A DNA stretch of 64,000 bases from Caballeronia sp. SBC1. Its GTDB lineage: Bacteria > Pseudomonadota > Gammaproteobacteria > Burkholderiales > Burkholderiaceae. Below are positions 45,679 to 55,058 of this stretch, one piece after another. Within the stretch, counting starts at the first letter, position 1; each line of letters starts with the position of its first letter. The stretch spans positions 670,053-734,052 of the forward strand of contig NZ_CP049159.1 in NCBI RefSeq assembly GCF_011493005.1. The letters are read 5' to 3'. Under the pieces are notes generated by a model that was given only the letters and a program-made list of their open reading frames with translations, made no database searches and was not told the origin of the DNA. Position numbers and translations under genes: made by a program.

Positions 45679-46118
45679 CAAGATGACTATGGATTCAAGG
45701 TCTGCATCAGCAGGTCTGTGACCGGTATCCGCCGAGCGGCCGCCATTGCGCACAGCGAATGCCTCAAGTCGACCGACTCTGTTGAAAAACAGTTGTTTTT
45801 AAGCGCGACGAAAAAAATCCTGTGCTGCAACTTTGGCTTCGCATCGTCAGCAAACATGTGAATTTGATCGAAGCTGCGACTCCGTCGCTCGTCACGCAGT
45901 CGCAATCTCCATCTTGTCACCTCTAGCCATAAGTCGAATCGCCATTCGCCGTAGATTTTACGCGATTGCTGCCAATAAGAACTCATCGTGCGCACCACTT
46001 GGCCCGCGCAGCCGCAAGCGGTCAGCCAAGGTCGATCGCCGCTCAATCGAGAATCCTGGGCTCAAGAATTGCGCCGTGTTCAATATCGCTCTTTCAAGTG
46101 GTGACTAGGAGGCTTCAG
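45679..46118. other. Intergenic region, no gene recognised
   Basis: About 440 bases between the recombinase 2 tail and the DUF748-like gene. Open frames are present on both strands without motifs. The promoter of the downstream gene probably lies in 45960-46110. Confidence 0.4.
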
Positions 46119-47246
46119 ATGGCAGCGTTGACCGGCCGGCACGCGGTGCTTGGAGCTAGCGGGTTGATCGCGCTCGTTTTGCTGGTCGGAATGGTTGGCT
46201 GGCGCTTCGCAGTCAGCGAGATTAAAAATCGCATTCTTGAAATGCTTGGCCCGCTCGGCACCGTTGAGCGCATCGACATCGGCGTTTCCACCGTGACGCT
46301 CACGCGAGTGCATTTGCGCGCCTCGCACGACTGGCCTGTTGGCGACACATTCAAGGCGGAACGGATCGTACTTGAGTTCGACAAGCATGCATTGCTTTCG
46401 CGACGCATACGGTTTCGCCATGTCGCCGTAGACGATTACTACCTCGCGGTTGAGCGGACAAACGACGGGCGACTGCGTCTGCTTCCAAATTTACGAATGA
46501 TAGTTCGTGAGGCGGACGGCCAATCTGTCGCCGCTGCGAAGCGCGCAAACGAAGACAAGCTCGTAGATCACCTTGATCTCAGGAAAGGCTCGGTGGAGTT
46601 TTTGGACCAATCAGTGCAAAAACCCGGCTACCGGATCGTTATTACCGACGCGCTCGCGCATTTTGATCACATCCAGTTTCCGCAACTCGACGGGGCGACG
46701 TCATTCCAAATGACAGGCACTTTGGTCGGCCGATCGCACACGGGTAAAGTGTCGTGCCGAGGCTGGATCGAGATGTCGAGCGCTGATTCTGAGATTCAAG
46801 CCACACTACAAAACGTCGACATCTCGAGACTAGATCCCTATCTGTTTCAGAAAGGGGGCGCCATCGCAGAGGTTCACAGTGGAACGATCGACTTGACACT
46901 CGACGCGACCGTCAAAAATTTGCATCTTCATGCACCGGGCAAATTTACGCTGAGCAATTTGGAACTAGCCGGCAACGGCAACAGCCATCCTATTGAAACA
47001 TTCCTCTCCATCCCGAAGAACGCAGCGGTGGCCGCGCTCAAAGATCACCGTGGCCAAATCCACCAGCGCTTCGAATTAAATGGAAACCTACGTGATCCAA
47101 AGTTTTCTCTGAACGAAAGTCTTCAAACTCAGATCGCGGCAGGTTTTATCAAAGGGCTTGGTTCGGGCGCAGAAGGTGTCGCAAAAGGCGCCGGCGAAGC
47201 GATAAAGAGCGTCGGCCATGCTTTACTCAATTTGCTCCCAAAGTAA
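46119..47246 (+). CDS. DUF748/AsmA-like membrane-anchored protein
   Basis: The 375-residue protein has one N-terminal membrane helix (residues 9-30, LGASGLIALVLLVGMVGWRF) followed by a large periplasmic beta-rich region. The sequence around 40-90 (VERIDIGVSTVTLTRVHLRA, then FKAERIVLEFD) matches the DUF748/AsmA-type repeats of envelope lipid-transfer-like proteins. A glycine-rich tail with GLGSGAEGVAKGAGEAIKSVG ends it. AGGAGG precedes the ATG at 46119; a longer frame from 45966 lacks a ribosome site. Confidence 0.8.
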   Translation: MAALTGRHAVLGASGLIALVLLVGMVGWRFAVSEIKNRILEMLGPLGTVERIDIGVSTVTLTRVHLRASHDWPVGDTFKAERIVLEFDKHALLSRRIRFRHVAVDDYYLAVERTNDGRLRLLPNLRMIVREADGQSVAAAKRANEDKLVDHLDLRKGSVEFLDQSVQKPGYRIVITDALAHFDHIQFPQLDGATSFQMTGTLVGRSHTGKVSCRGWIEMSSADSEIQATLQNVDISRLDPYLFQKGGAIAEVHSGTIDLTLDATVKNLHLHAPGKFTLSNLELAGNGNSHPIETFLSIPKNAAVAALKDHRGQIHQRFELNGNLRDPKFSLNESLQTQIAAGFIKGLGSGAEGVAKGAGEAIKSVGHALLNLLPK

Positions 47247-47368
47247 GCGATGGCTTGGTCAATAATCGGCTTTCTTAGCGAGGACGCTGCCCAATGATTT
47301 GAGCGTGCAGAGAAAACTGCTCTACAGGTTCTGGTCTTGCAAAGGAATGGCCGACATTCATCTTTCCG

Positions 47369-48505
47369 TTACCTTCCCAGCATCGCAAACCTGGGAAGAC
47401 TGACGGTGAACACGCATCCCACACTGGGAACGTCGCACACGGTCAACGTTCCTTCATTCGCTTCCACGCTCCGCCGTGCGATCGAGAGGCCCAAGCCAAG
47501 GCCGCTCCTGTCAGTGCTGTTCTGCGTGAAGGGTCTAAACATTCTATCTGCGCTGCCGGGCGGCAGGCCGCCGCAATGGTCTTTTACGTCGATGAGGATG
47601 CGATCTCCCACCGCGTAAGCGTTCAACGTTACTTCGGTATGGTTGTGCGTGAATTTGAAGGCATTTTGGAGCAGATTTCCAACCGCCGCGTACAAGAGAT
47701 CTCGGTCGCCGCTGACCGCCAGATTGGCATCGACTTGGGACACAGTAAGCTGGGTTCCTCTTACGTCAGCAGCTAGTCCCGCGGCGTATTCAACATCTGC
47801 AATGAAGTCCGACAACGCAAACAATTGCGCCTGCGCTCGCTGTCCCACCGTAGCTCGAACGTCATCCAAAGACCGATCGATTAAAGTGCGCAGGCCCATC
47901 AGGCCGCGCTGCAATACAGACCCAGTGGCACCAGACAAATTTAAGTTGCCCGCTTTGGCCGCATCAAACGCGAGAGACGCGACGTTCAGAGCATTGCGCA
48001 GCTCATGAGCGAAAAATCCGGCTTGCACGTTGGCGTCATGTGCCTGTTTATCGGCGGCCGCATGGTCACGTTGGTAGCTGAATTCAGTCACGGCGTCGGC
48101 GATCGCATTATCGAGACAGCGGTTCAGTGTCCTGAACTCGGTAATCTGAAATGGGGCATCGCGCTCGTACGCGAGGTCCGTGATCGCCTGGCAAAGATCC
48201 CCATAGTCGTGGACGACCTGATCTACCGAGAATCCAAGTCGAAGCAGTTCGTGGCCGTGCAGCGCGGCCGACGTCCCCACTTCCGACAGCGAGGCCATGC
48301 CCCCTGATGGACCTGATACCTCGCGACTATCATGCGGGTTCGTGCTCTGCTCGATCCGAAGCGTTTTGATCAGTTGTTCTAGGAACAGCGGAATGCCGTT
48401 TTGTAGCTGCTCGGCAGATGCGGCTCGCTTCGGTCGCTGGGCCACTTTCACCCGGCATCTTTCGATTAACTCAGCGCGGTTATTAGCTAGAAAATCATGC
48501 ATCAT
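47369..48505 (-). CDS. Sensor histidine kinase with RsbRD-like N-terminal domain
   Basis: The 378-residue soluble kinase begins with an RsbRD_N-type helical region (FLANNRAELIERCRVKVAQRP). The phosphoacceptor H is in AGFFAHELRNALN (near residue 186). The ATPase domain shows N box GNLLQNAFKFTHNH (near 296), G1 VKDHCGGLPPG and G2 GLGLGLSIARR. No membrane segment is present, so it senses a cytoplasmic signal. The start at 48505 follows AGGAGG. It is divergent from the receiver gene at 48808-49236, a probable partner. Confidence 0.9.
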   Translation of the reverse strand: MMHDFLANNRAELIERCRVKVAQRPKRAASAEQLQNGIPLFLEQLIKTLRIEQSTNPHDSREVSGPSGGMASLSEVGTSAALHGHELLRLGFSVDQVVHDYGDLCQAITDLAYERDAPFQITEFRTLNRCLDNAIADAVTEFSYQRDHAAADKQAHDANVQAGFFAHELRNALNVASLAFDAAKAGNLNLSGATGSVLQRGLMGLRTLIDRSLDDVRATVGQRAQAQLFALSDFIADVEYAAGLAADVRGTQLTVSQVDANLAVSGDRDLLYAAVGNLLQNAFKFTHNHTEVTLNAYAVGDRILIDVKDHCGGLPPGSADRMFRPFTQNSTDRSGLGLGLSIARRSVEANEGTLTVCDVPSVGCVFTVSLPRFAMLGR

Positions 48506-48807
48506 GGCAATACCTCCTAATTTGCGAAAACTTGCAGGACCGGAGTCCTTAAGGAGATTGAATTCGCGACGCTGTTCGATGGAGCAAGACACCTGGCTTA
48601 TGGTACACGCCTGTCCGCAGACTTGGCGGGACAGAATTTGCGCTCGGTCATTGGCAAACGAGACTGAAAACCATATCTGGTCAACCTATCGAAGGGGTTT
48701 TCAGCTCATGCGAAAATTCGGCTATTGAAACAAAAGGTCGACAGCGGTGCCGAAACGCGGCGGCTGGCACGGCCGGTGCTGGATACACCGGTGTGCCGGA
48801 GATCTTG

Positions 48808-49236
48808 ATGCCCTCAAATAGAAGCGACCGAACCCATTTGTGGACAAACCGGCGAGTCCAGGCAGGAGCTGCACAACTACGCGTCCTGGTCGTTGATGAT
48901 AATTCGAACGCGGCTCATGCGTTAGCGGCGTACTTGTCGTTGGAGGACATCGATTGCCGGATCGCCTTCGGGGGCGCCGAAGCTATAGATGTCGGAACCG
49001 ACTGGGCTCCGCACGTCATCATCATGGATATTTCCATGCCTGACTGCAACGGTGTGCAGGCTGCCATCGCGCTGCGGAATTCTCCCTGTTCGAGCGATAT
49101 CATTATTGTCGCCTTCACCGCGTTGGACGAGGACGAAGTGCGCAGGCACCTGATCGGCCACGAATTTGACGCGTACTATCAAAAGGGCCAATCTCCATCC
49201 CTTTTGCTCGCGCTTGTTATGGCCTTCGTAGGGTAG
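48808..49236 (+). CDS. Single-domain response regulator (CheY-like receiver)
   Basis: The 142-residue protein is a receiver domain without output domain: acidic pocket LVVDDNSN (near residue 32), phospho-acceptor D in IIMDISMPD (near 76), T in VAFTALDE and K in YYQKGQ (near 128). GGAG precedes the ATG at 48808; a GTG at 48793 is also possible. It may be a phospho-relay partner of the divergent histidine kinase. Confidence 0.88.
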   Translation: MPSNRSDRTHLWTNRRVQAGAAQLRVLVVDDNSNAAHALAAYLSLEDIDCRIAFGGAEAIDVGTDWAPHVIIMDISMPDCNGVQAAIALRNSPCSSDIIIVAFTALDEDEVRRHLIGHEFDAYYQKGQSPSLLLALVMAFVG

Positions 49237-49367
49237 CTCCAAGACAGGTAACCAACTCTTTGCGACCAGTGGTATTTTCGGTTTCAGGGGTTGCCAAAAA
49301 TGATCTGAATGACGAGCTGAAATGGTAGGCTGAACCCGCCGCTGATTGCGGTCACAAGGAACCCATC

Positions 49368-50099
49368 GTGTCTTCAGAAAAGCCAACGAATCAACGACGT
49401 GATTTTTTGCGCAAGTCGCTCGCGATTTTGCCTGCGGCCTCGGTCGGCACGGGGATCGCGACGGTGGCATTTCCTGACACTTCCCGTGCTTCTGAGTCGC
49501 GGCTGGTTGAACAGGCATACGTCCCTCGCTACTTCCATCCCGCGGAATGGAGATTTATCCATGCAGCGGTGGATCGATTGATCCCCTCAAACGCCGACGG
49601 ACCCGGCGCAGTGGAACTCGACGTTCCGGCGTTTCTTGACAGACAAATTGAGGCGCCCTACGGACATGGAGCCTTTTGGTATATGCAAGGGCCTTTCGAA
49701 CCAAATAGCGAGCCGACCCTTGGATATCAGTTGCGGCTGACGCCGCGTGAGCTCTACAGGACAGCCATTGCCGAGGTCGACCAATGGTGTGTCCAAAAAT
49801 ATGGCTACGAGTTCGCCGCGCTAGACACAAGCTCACAGGACGCCGCGTTACATTCGCTTGAGAAGGGCGATGCAACGCTCAAAGGCGTGCCGCCGATGAT
49901 TTTCTTCTCAATGCTGCTCGCGAACACGAAAGAGGGTTATTTTGCCGATCCGATCTATGGCGGCAACAAGGCGATGGGGAGTTGGAAGATGATTGGCTTT
50001 CCGGGCGCGCGGGCTGACTACATAGACTGGGTGGACCAGTACGGGAAATCCTATCCGCTTGGGCCCGTCTCGATTGATGGCGAAAAAGGCGATCTCTGA
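49368..50099 (+). CDS. Gluconate 2-dehydrogenase subunit 3 family protein (Tat-exported)
   Basis: The 243-residue protein has a twin-arginine signal (NQRRDFLRKSLAILPAASVG) followed by the subunit 3 domain (YFHPAEWRFIHAAVDRLIPSN, then GPGAVELDVPAFLDRQI, YADPIYGGNKAMGSWKMIGFPG). It is the small subunit that escorts the FAD subunit through the Tat pathway in membrane-bound gluconate/sorbitol-type dehydrogenases. The start is GTG. Its FAD (51542) and cytochrome (53332) partners lie beyond the VIT1 segment. Its 3' end is repeated at 51398-51481. Confidence 0.92.
   Translation: MSSEKPTNQRRDFLRKSLAILPAASVGTGIATVAFPDTSRASESRLVEQAYVPRYFHPAEWRFIHAAVDRLIPSNADGPGAVELDVPAFLDRQIEAPYGHGAFWYMQGPFEPNSEPTLGYQLRLTPRELYRTAIAEVDQWCVQKYGYEFAALDTSSQDAALHSLEKGDATLKGVPPMIFFSMLLANTKEGYFADPIYGGNKAMGSWKMIGFPGARADYIDWVDQYGKSYPLGPVSIDGEKGDL
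50007..50090 (+). repeat. 84-bp direct repeat, copy A (inside subunit 3 gene)
   Basis: The 3' coding end of the subunit 3 gene. It matches 51398-51481 with two mismatches. The 1.3 kb between the copies carries the VIT1 gene. Confidence 0.9.
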
Positions 50100-50646
50100 T
50101 ACCGTCAATAGCACAGCAGCTCCGCTCGTTCGGTCACACCGAAATGTGTTGGACTAGTCACAGGTCGCTTTTCATCTCGAAGGATAACGCCGATGCTAGC
50201 ACCTACAACACTTCTGTGGACGTGCCGATTCACAGGTTCGCAAAAACTCTGCACTCTTGTAATTCGCAACGTCCGCGGGGATAAAGGTGGTTCGTCGACT
50301 TCCATTCAAGGTTGACCGAGCAATTAGCTTTGCCCACTATTCAATGGTTGCCCCGGTCAACCTATCTAAGGGCTGGCAATCTTGGTATAGCCAGCATAGC
50401 GGAAGGTCGTGGGGATTCTGGCGGCACTGTTGACCAGGGTCTTGCGCGCGTGTTCGGTCCTCGGACGCCCAGACGCTTCGGTCGAGTTCGGTCTGACGAC
50501 GCTTGCGTTGATCGTCGCGGTGCCTTTGATATGGCTGACGCCGGGTTGCGGCATACACTATCCAGGCAGTACAACCGGAAAATTAGGCAGCTCGCGGCGT
50601 TCACTGTCGTGAGCTGATACGTCAGCGTTTCTAATGTTGAGGAAAT
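50100..50646. other. Region between subunit 3 and VIT1 genes
   Basis: Holds one possible small membrane-protein ORF (50409-50612), otherwise no gene. The sequence upstream of it (50100-50400) has no motifs I recognise. Confidence 0.4.
50409..50612 (+). CDS. Possible small membrane protein (67 aa)
   Basis: A GTG-started frame with a hydrophobic N-terminal helix and a second one (FGLTTLALIVAVPLIWLTPGC). No family is recognised. It could be real or a chance frame in the inserted segment. Confidence 0.3.
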   Translation: MGILAALLTRVLRACSVLGRPDASVEFGLTTLALIVAVPLIWLTPGCGIHYPGSTTGKLGSSRRSLS

Positions 50647-51342
50647 ATGGCCAGGCGACATAAGGAACAGCATCGTCTTGAAACCATTGGTTGGTTGCGT
50701 GCTGCGGTACTTGGAGCCAATGACGGCATCGTATCGACTGCAAGCCTGGTTACCGGCGTAGCGTCAGCGCACTCTGCACATGGCAGCATTGTGCTCACGG
50801 CCGTGGCGGGGCTCGTGGCTGGGGCCATGTCGATGGCGACAGGCGAATATGTGTCTGTTTCTTCACAGGCAGATACTGAAAAGGCGGCGTTGGTCGAGGA
50901 GCAGGCCGAACTCGATGCTGACTTTCCGCGCGAGCATCGAGAATTGACTGCAATCTATGTGCGTCGTGGTCTGGATTTGCCGCTTGCCAGGCAGGTTGCC
51001 GAAAAGCTGATGGCCCACGACGCGCTTGGCGCTCATGCACGTGATGAGCTGGGCATTTCGAAAATGACGTCCGCCCGACCTTTGCAAGCAGCGCTGGCTT
51101 CTGCCTGCAGCTTTTCGGTGGGTGCTGCCTTGCCGGCTATCGTTGCCGCACTTGCTCCCGAATCGGTGCTGATTCCAGCTATAGCCCTTTCTGCCTTGGC
51201 TTCGCTAGCCTTTCTAGGCGGCTTGGCCGCGAAAGCGGGCGGAGCGAAAGTTGGCCCAGGTGTTATCCGAGTAGTTTTCTGGAGTGCGTTGGCAATGGGT
51301 GTGTCGTCAGGTGTTGGCGCTCTGTTTGGTGCGGCAGTCTGA
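50647..51342 (+). CDS. VIT1/CCC1 family Fe2+/Mn2+ transporter
   Basis: The 231-residue membrane protein has the VIT1 signature in the first helix (LRAAVLGANDGIVSTASLVTGVASA), a GAMSMATGEYVSVSSQAD loop near residue 62, a cytosolic helical middle part (70-145) that binds metal, and three further hydrophobic segments. It probably exports or stores iron or manganese. It lies between two dehydrogenase genes and within an 84-bp repeat bracket, so it is likely a later arrival. Confidence 0.92.
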   Translation: MARRHKEQHRLETIGWLRAAVLGANDGIVSTASLVTGVASAHSAHGSIVLTAVAGLVAGAMSMATGEYVSVSSQADTEKAALVEEQAELDADFPREHRELTAIYVRRGLDLPLARQVAEKLMAHDALGAHARDELGISKMTSARPLQAALASACSFSVGAALPAIVAALAPESVLIPAIALSALASLAFLGGLAAKAGGAKVGPGVIRVVFWSALAMGVSSGVGALFGAAV

Positions 51343-51397
51343 GGCGCTGGAAGTCACCGCGCACGATTCTCCGCTGGAATGAGGATTCGGTCACGAA

Positions 51398-51481
51398 GCG
51401 CGGGCTGATTACATAGACTGGGTGGACCGGTACGGGAAATCCTATCCGCTTGGGCCCGTCTCGATTGATGGCGAAAAAGGC
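51398..51481 (+). repeat. 84-bp direct repeat, copy B (subunit 3 remnant)
   Basis: Duplicate of 50007-50090 with no intact frame around it, ending 60 bases before the FAD subunit start. It marks where the original subunit 3 gene once joined the FAD subunit gene. Confidence 0.9.
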
Positions 51482-51541
51482 TAAGCGCACAACACGTGCG
51501 TCGGCATCGATAGATGCTCTCTGAAAAAAAACAAGGAACAC

Positions 51542-53320
51542 ATGACCATCGTAAAAAAGCCTGTCGATGTCGTCATCGTCGGTTTCGGGTGGACCGGTGC
51601 GATCATGGGGATTGAGCTGACCGATGCTGGCCTTGACGTCGTCGCACTCGAGCGTGGCGCGAACCGAGACACCTCGCCCGACTTTACCTATCCCAAGATC
51701 GTCGATGAGCTCAAGCACGGAATTCACGGTGAGCTCTTCCAACGCTTGGCCGACAACACCGTTACCGTACGCCACAACATCGGCGACACCGCGTTGCCCT
51801 ACCGGCAGTATGGTTCGTTCCTGCTTGGCGATGGCGTGGGCGGCGCAGGTGTGCATTGGAACGGTCAACACTATCGACCGTCACCCGAAGACTTGAAGTT
51901 GCGCACGCATACGGAGCAGCGCTACGGCAAATCGTTCATCCCGGACGACATGACGATACAAGACTTTGGCGTTAGCTACGACGAACTCGAACCCTTTTTC
52001 GACAAGTTTGAGTACGTTTGCGGGACATCTGGAAAAGCCGGCAATCTGAACGGGACTATTGTCGGGGGTGGCAACCCATTCGAGGGTATTCGAAAAAGAG
52101 AATATCCGAATCCTCCGGTTGCGAATCAGTACAGCGCATCTCTATTTGCAGCGGCGGCGAACGGCCTGGGATACCGGCCCTTCCCGCAACCATCATCAAA
52201 TGCTTCTCGCCCCTACACGAATCCCTATGGTGTGCGCCTCGGTCCATGCAATTTGTGTGGGTTCTGTGAGCGCTTCGGCTGTTTCCTGTATGCCAAGGCC
52301 ACGCCGCAGACAACCATCCTACCCGTGCTTTCCAAGCGCAAGAATTTCGAGCTTCGCGTGCGTAGCGAAGTGCTCAAAATTAACCTGGACTCGGCAGGCA
52401 CTCGTGCGACGGGCGTTACCTACGTTGATGCGCAAGGCCAGGAAACGGAGCAGCCGGCAAACCTTGTGATCGTATCGGCCTTTCAGTTTCATAACGTTCG
52501 TTTGCTGTTGCTCTCCGGGATCGGACGCCCTTATGACCCGATATCGGGAGAAGGCGTCATCGGAAAGAACTATGCGTATCAGATGATGAGCTCGATGTCT
52601 GTCTTCTTCGATCAGGACGTGCCGATTAATCCTTTTATCGGCGCGGGCTCCGGTGGATCGCAAATCGTTGACGAATTCAATTCCGACCACTTCGATCATG
52701 GCCCACATGGCTTTGTTGGGGGCGGCTACATTATCGGCGGCCAGACCGGCGGTCGACCGATTCAGCAACTCGCCGTGCCGTCAGGGACGCCCGCCTGGGG
52801 CGCCGCATGGAAACGGGCGGCGAAGGACCACTACCTTCATACGGCAACTGTCGCCACGAACGGCTCGGTGATGTCCTATCGTGACCGATATCTGGATCTT
52901 GACCCGACTTATCGTGATGCTCGCGGGCAACCGCTGCTACGCGTGACTTTCGACTGGCACGACAATGAATACAAGATGACCCGCTTTGTGACCGACCGGG
53001 CAGTCGAGATTGTCAGTGCGATGAAGCCGAAGAGTCATTCATTGATGGTGCGCAAGCCCGGCGATCACTATGACGTTCGCCAGTATCAAACCACGCACAA
53101 TACGGGCGGAGCGATCATGGGCACGGATCCAAAATCAAGCGCCCTGAACCGCTACCTCCAGAGCTGGGATGTTCACAATGTCTTCGTCATGGGCGCATCG
53201 GCGTTTCCGCAAAATCTGGGCTACAACCCGACCGGCCTAATTGGTGCGCTGGCTTACTGGTCGGCCAAAGCAATTCGTGAGCAATACTTGAAAAATCCGG
53301 GACCGCTGGTCGCTGCTTGA
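51542..53320 (+). CDS. GMC-family FAD dehydrogenase (gluconate 2-dehydrogenase large subunit type)
   Basis: The 592-residue GMC oxidoreductase has FAD motif VVIVGFGWTGAIMGIELTDAG (near residue 11), a GVGGAGVHWNGQHYR loop near 100, a CNLCGFCERFGCFLYAK cysteine cluster near 238-251 that may hold an iron-sulphur cluster as in related dehydrogenases, and the C-terminal active-site region THNTGGAIMGTD and NLGYNPTGLIGALAY. It has no signal peptide and would be exported with subunit 3. It oxidises a polyol, sugar or sugar acid on the periplasmic side. Confidence 0.92.
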   Translation: MTIVKKPVDVVIVGFGWTGAIMGIELTDAGLDVVALERGANRDTSPDFTYPKIVDELKHGIHGELFQRLADNTVTVRHNIGDTALPYRQYGSFLLGDGVGGAGVHWNGQHYRPSPEDLKLRTHTEQRYGKSFIPDDMTIQDFGVSYDELEPFFDKFEYVCGTSGKAGNLNGTIVGGGNPFEGIRKREYPNPPVANQYSASLFAAAANGLGYRPFPQPSSNASRPYTNPYGVRLGPCNLCGFCERFGCFLYAKATPQTTILPVLSKRKNFELRVRSEVLKINLDSAGTRATGVTYVDAQGQETEQPANLVIVSAFQFHNVRLLLLSGIGRPYDPISGEGVIGKNYAYQMMSSMSVFFDQDVPINPFIGAGSGGSQIVDEFNSDHFDHGPHGFVGGGYIIGGQTGGRPIQQLAVPSGTPAWGAAWKRAAKDHYLHTATVATNGSVMSYRDRYLDLDPTYRDARGQPLLRVTFDWHDNEYKMTRFVTDRAVEIVSAMKPKSHSLMVRKPGDHYDVRQYQTTHNTGGAIMGTDPKSSALNRYLQSWDVHNVFVMGASAFPQNLGYNPTGLIGALAYWSAKAIREQYLKNPGPLVAA

Positions 53321-53331
53321 GGTGATGACGT

Positions 53332-54645
53332 ATGGAAAAGACACCCTTGAGGCTGACAGTGGCGCTAGTCCTCTGCGCGCTCCTAACGCGAGTGGTGGTT
53401 GCGCAGACATCGTCTGAGGATGAACAACGACTTGTCGACCGTGGTGGCTATCTCGCGAAGGTAGGCGATTGCGTTGCCTGCCATACAGCGAGCGCAGGCC
53501 AGCCATACGCCGGAGGATTTCCGCTCACCTCCGGCATCGGCACCATTTATTCGACCAACATCACGCCCGACCTCGAAACGGGCATCGGGCGTTACACCTA
53601 CGACGATTTTGCGCGGGCGCTTCGCCAGGGAATCGCGAAAGACGGATATACGCTCTATCCGGCCATGCCGTATCCGTCATTTTCTCGCGTGAGCGACGAC
53701 GACATGCACGCGCTTTACGCCTACTTCATGCAGGGCGTGTCACCTGTCAAACAAGCCAATCGAGCCGAGGACATCCGCTGGCCGTTATCGATGCGATGGC
53801 CCCTGCACGTGTGGCGTTGGATGTTTGTTCCGAAAGCCGTGCAGTTTACCCCGCCACCGAACGACAGTCCCGAGGTCGCGCGAGGTGCGTATCTTGTCGA
53901 GGGGCTCGGCCACTGCGGTGCATGTCATACGCCGCGCGGGATTGCAATGCAGGAACTGGCGCTCAGCGAAAAAGACGGACCAAAATATCTGACAGGTGGT
54001 CGTCCAATGGACGAGTGGGTGGCAACGAGCCTGCGCGGCGATCTGAATACCGGCCTTGGACAATGGAGCGAATCCGATCTGGCAACCTTCCTGAAGGAGG
54101 GATCTACCGAGCGCACAGCGGCGTTCGGCGGGATGACCGATGTGGTTATGCACAGCACGCAATATCTGACAGACGAAGACCGGACCTCGATCGTGCGCTA
54201 TCTGAAGACGCTTCCTGGTCGACCCGATGAAGCACCGCTATCGCCCGATGCGTCGGTCAGCACCGCGCTCCATTCGGGCGACGTGCGCGCATCCGGATCC
54301 GATACGTACCTCAATAGTTGCGCTGCGTGCCACCGGACCGACGGCAAAGGATATGCATCGACCTTTCCCGCGCTGGCGCTCAACCCGGTCGTCAACAGCG
54401 ACGACCCGACATCATTGATTCACATCGTTCTGTCGGGAAGCGCGACGCCCGCGACCGATACGACACCAACGAAATTCGCCATGCCGCCCTATGGATGGCG
54501 CCTATCAGACACCGAGGTTGCAACGGTGCTTACCCTTATACGGTCGAGTTGGGGCAATCAGGCGTCGCGTGTTGAGGCTTCTGACGTGGCAAAGGTTCGG
54601 GCCACGCTGCCTGTCGCAGCCCTAGGCGCGGCGCCGAGCCCTTAA
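53332..54645 (+). CDS. Tri-haem cytochrome c subunit of the GMC dehydrogenase
   Basis: The 437-residue protein has a signal peptide (residues 1-25, LVLCALLTRVVVAQ) and three CxxCH haem sites: CVACH near 47, CGACH near 195 and CAACH near 330. This matches the cytochrome subunit that passes electrons from the FAD subunit to the quinone pool. It follows the FAD gene by 11 bases, so the pair is an operon. Confidence 0.93.
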   Translation: MEKTPLRLTVALVLCALLTRVVVAQTSSEDEQRLVDRGGYLAKVGDCVACHTASAGQPYAGGFPLTSGIGTIYSTNITPDLETGIGRYTYDDFARALRQGIAKDGYTLYPAMPYPSFSRVSDDDMHALYAYFMQGVSPVKQANRAEDIRWPLSMRWPLHVWRWMFVPKAVQFTPPPNDSPEVARGAYLVEGLGHCGACHTPRGIAMQELALSEKDGPKYLTGGRPMDEWVATSLRGDLNTGLGQWSESDLATFLKEGSTERTAAFGGMTDVVMHSTQYLTDEDRTSIVRYLKTLPGRPDEAPLSPDASVSTALHSGDVRASGSDTYLNSCAACHRTDGKGYASTFPALALNPVVNSDDPTSLIHIVLSGSATPATDTTPTKFAMPPYGWRLSDTEVATVLTLIRSSWGNQASRVEASDVAKVRATLPVAALGAAPSP

Positions 54646-54747
54646 TACGGATCGCGTCTTGCAAAAATCGTGAACAAGGAAACCGTTCAAAGTCATTGTC
54701 CAGCCCTCTAGCCGCGCAGGTCATCCCTTCTTCAAAAAACCGCGTGC

Positions 54748-55002
54748 TTAGTCGATCCCAAAAGGTTTAAGCACGTAATCGTCGAACTGGGACAACCAGA
54801 CGGCTTTACCGACATCATCATGCTCGACCATCGCGATGACTCGTGCGTGTTGTGACATCCCGCCGTGTCGAACGACCCTGAAAATCTCTAGGCGACCCGC
54901 GTCCGCGAGCGGAAAACCCAGGAAAAACACATCGAAAGACGTGTCGCGGGCGCAATCAAGGCTATTTTTGCCCATCCCCCGAAAAGAGAAAATCTTCCTC
55001 AA
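54748..55002 (-). pseudogene. Decayed response-regulator receiver fragment
   Basis: The 84-residue frame shows the second half of a receiver domain: a DVFFLGFPLADAGRLEIF strand where the usual phospho-acceptor D is G, then ARVIAMVEHDD and the conserved lysine in VLKPFGID. The first beta-alpha unit with the acidic pocket is missing. It is probably a remnant and no kinase lies beside it. Confidence 0.5.
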
Positions 55003-55058
55003 GCCTTTATCTGGCTTGACTTTCAGAGGCTCGCCCCAGCACTAAAATAGTCGGCCGG

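Noticed and set aside
45687..46046. 119-codon minus-strand frame as a gene
   Set aside because: No motifs, no ribosome site, and it lies in the promoter region of the DUF748-like gene.
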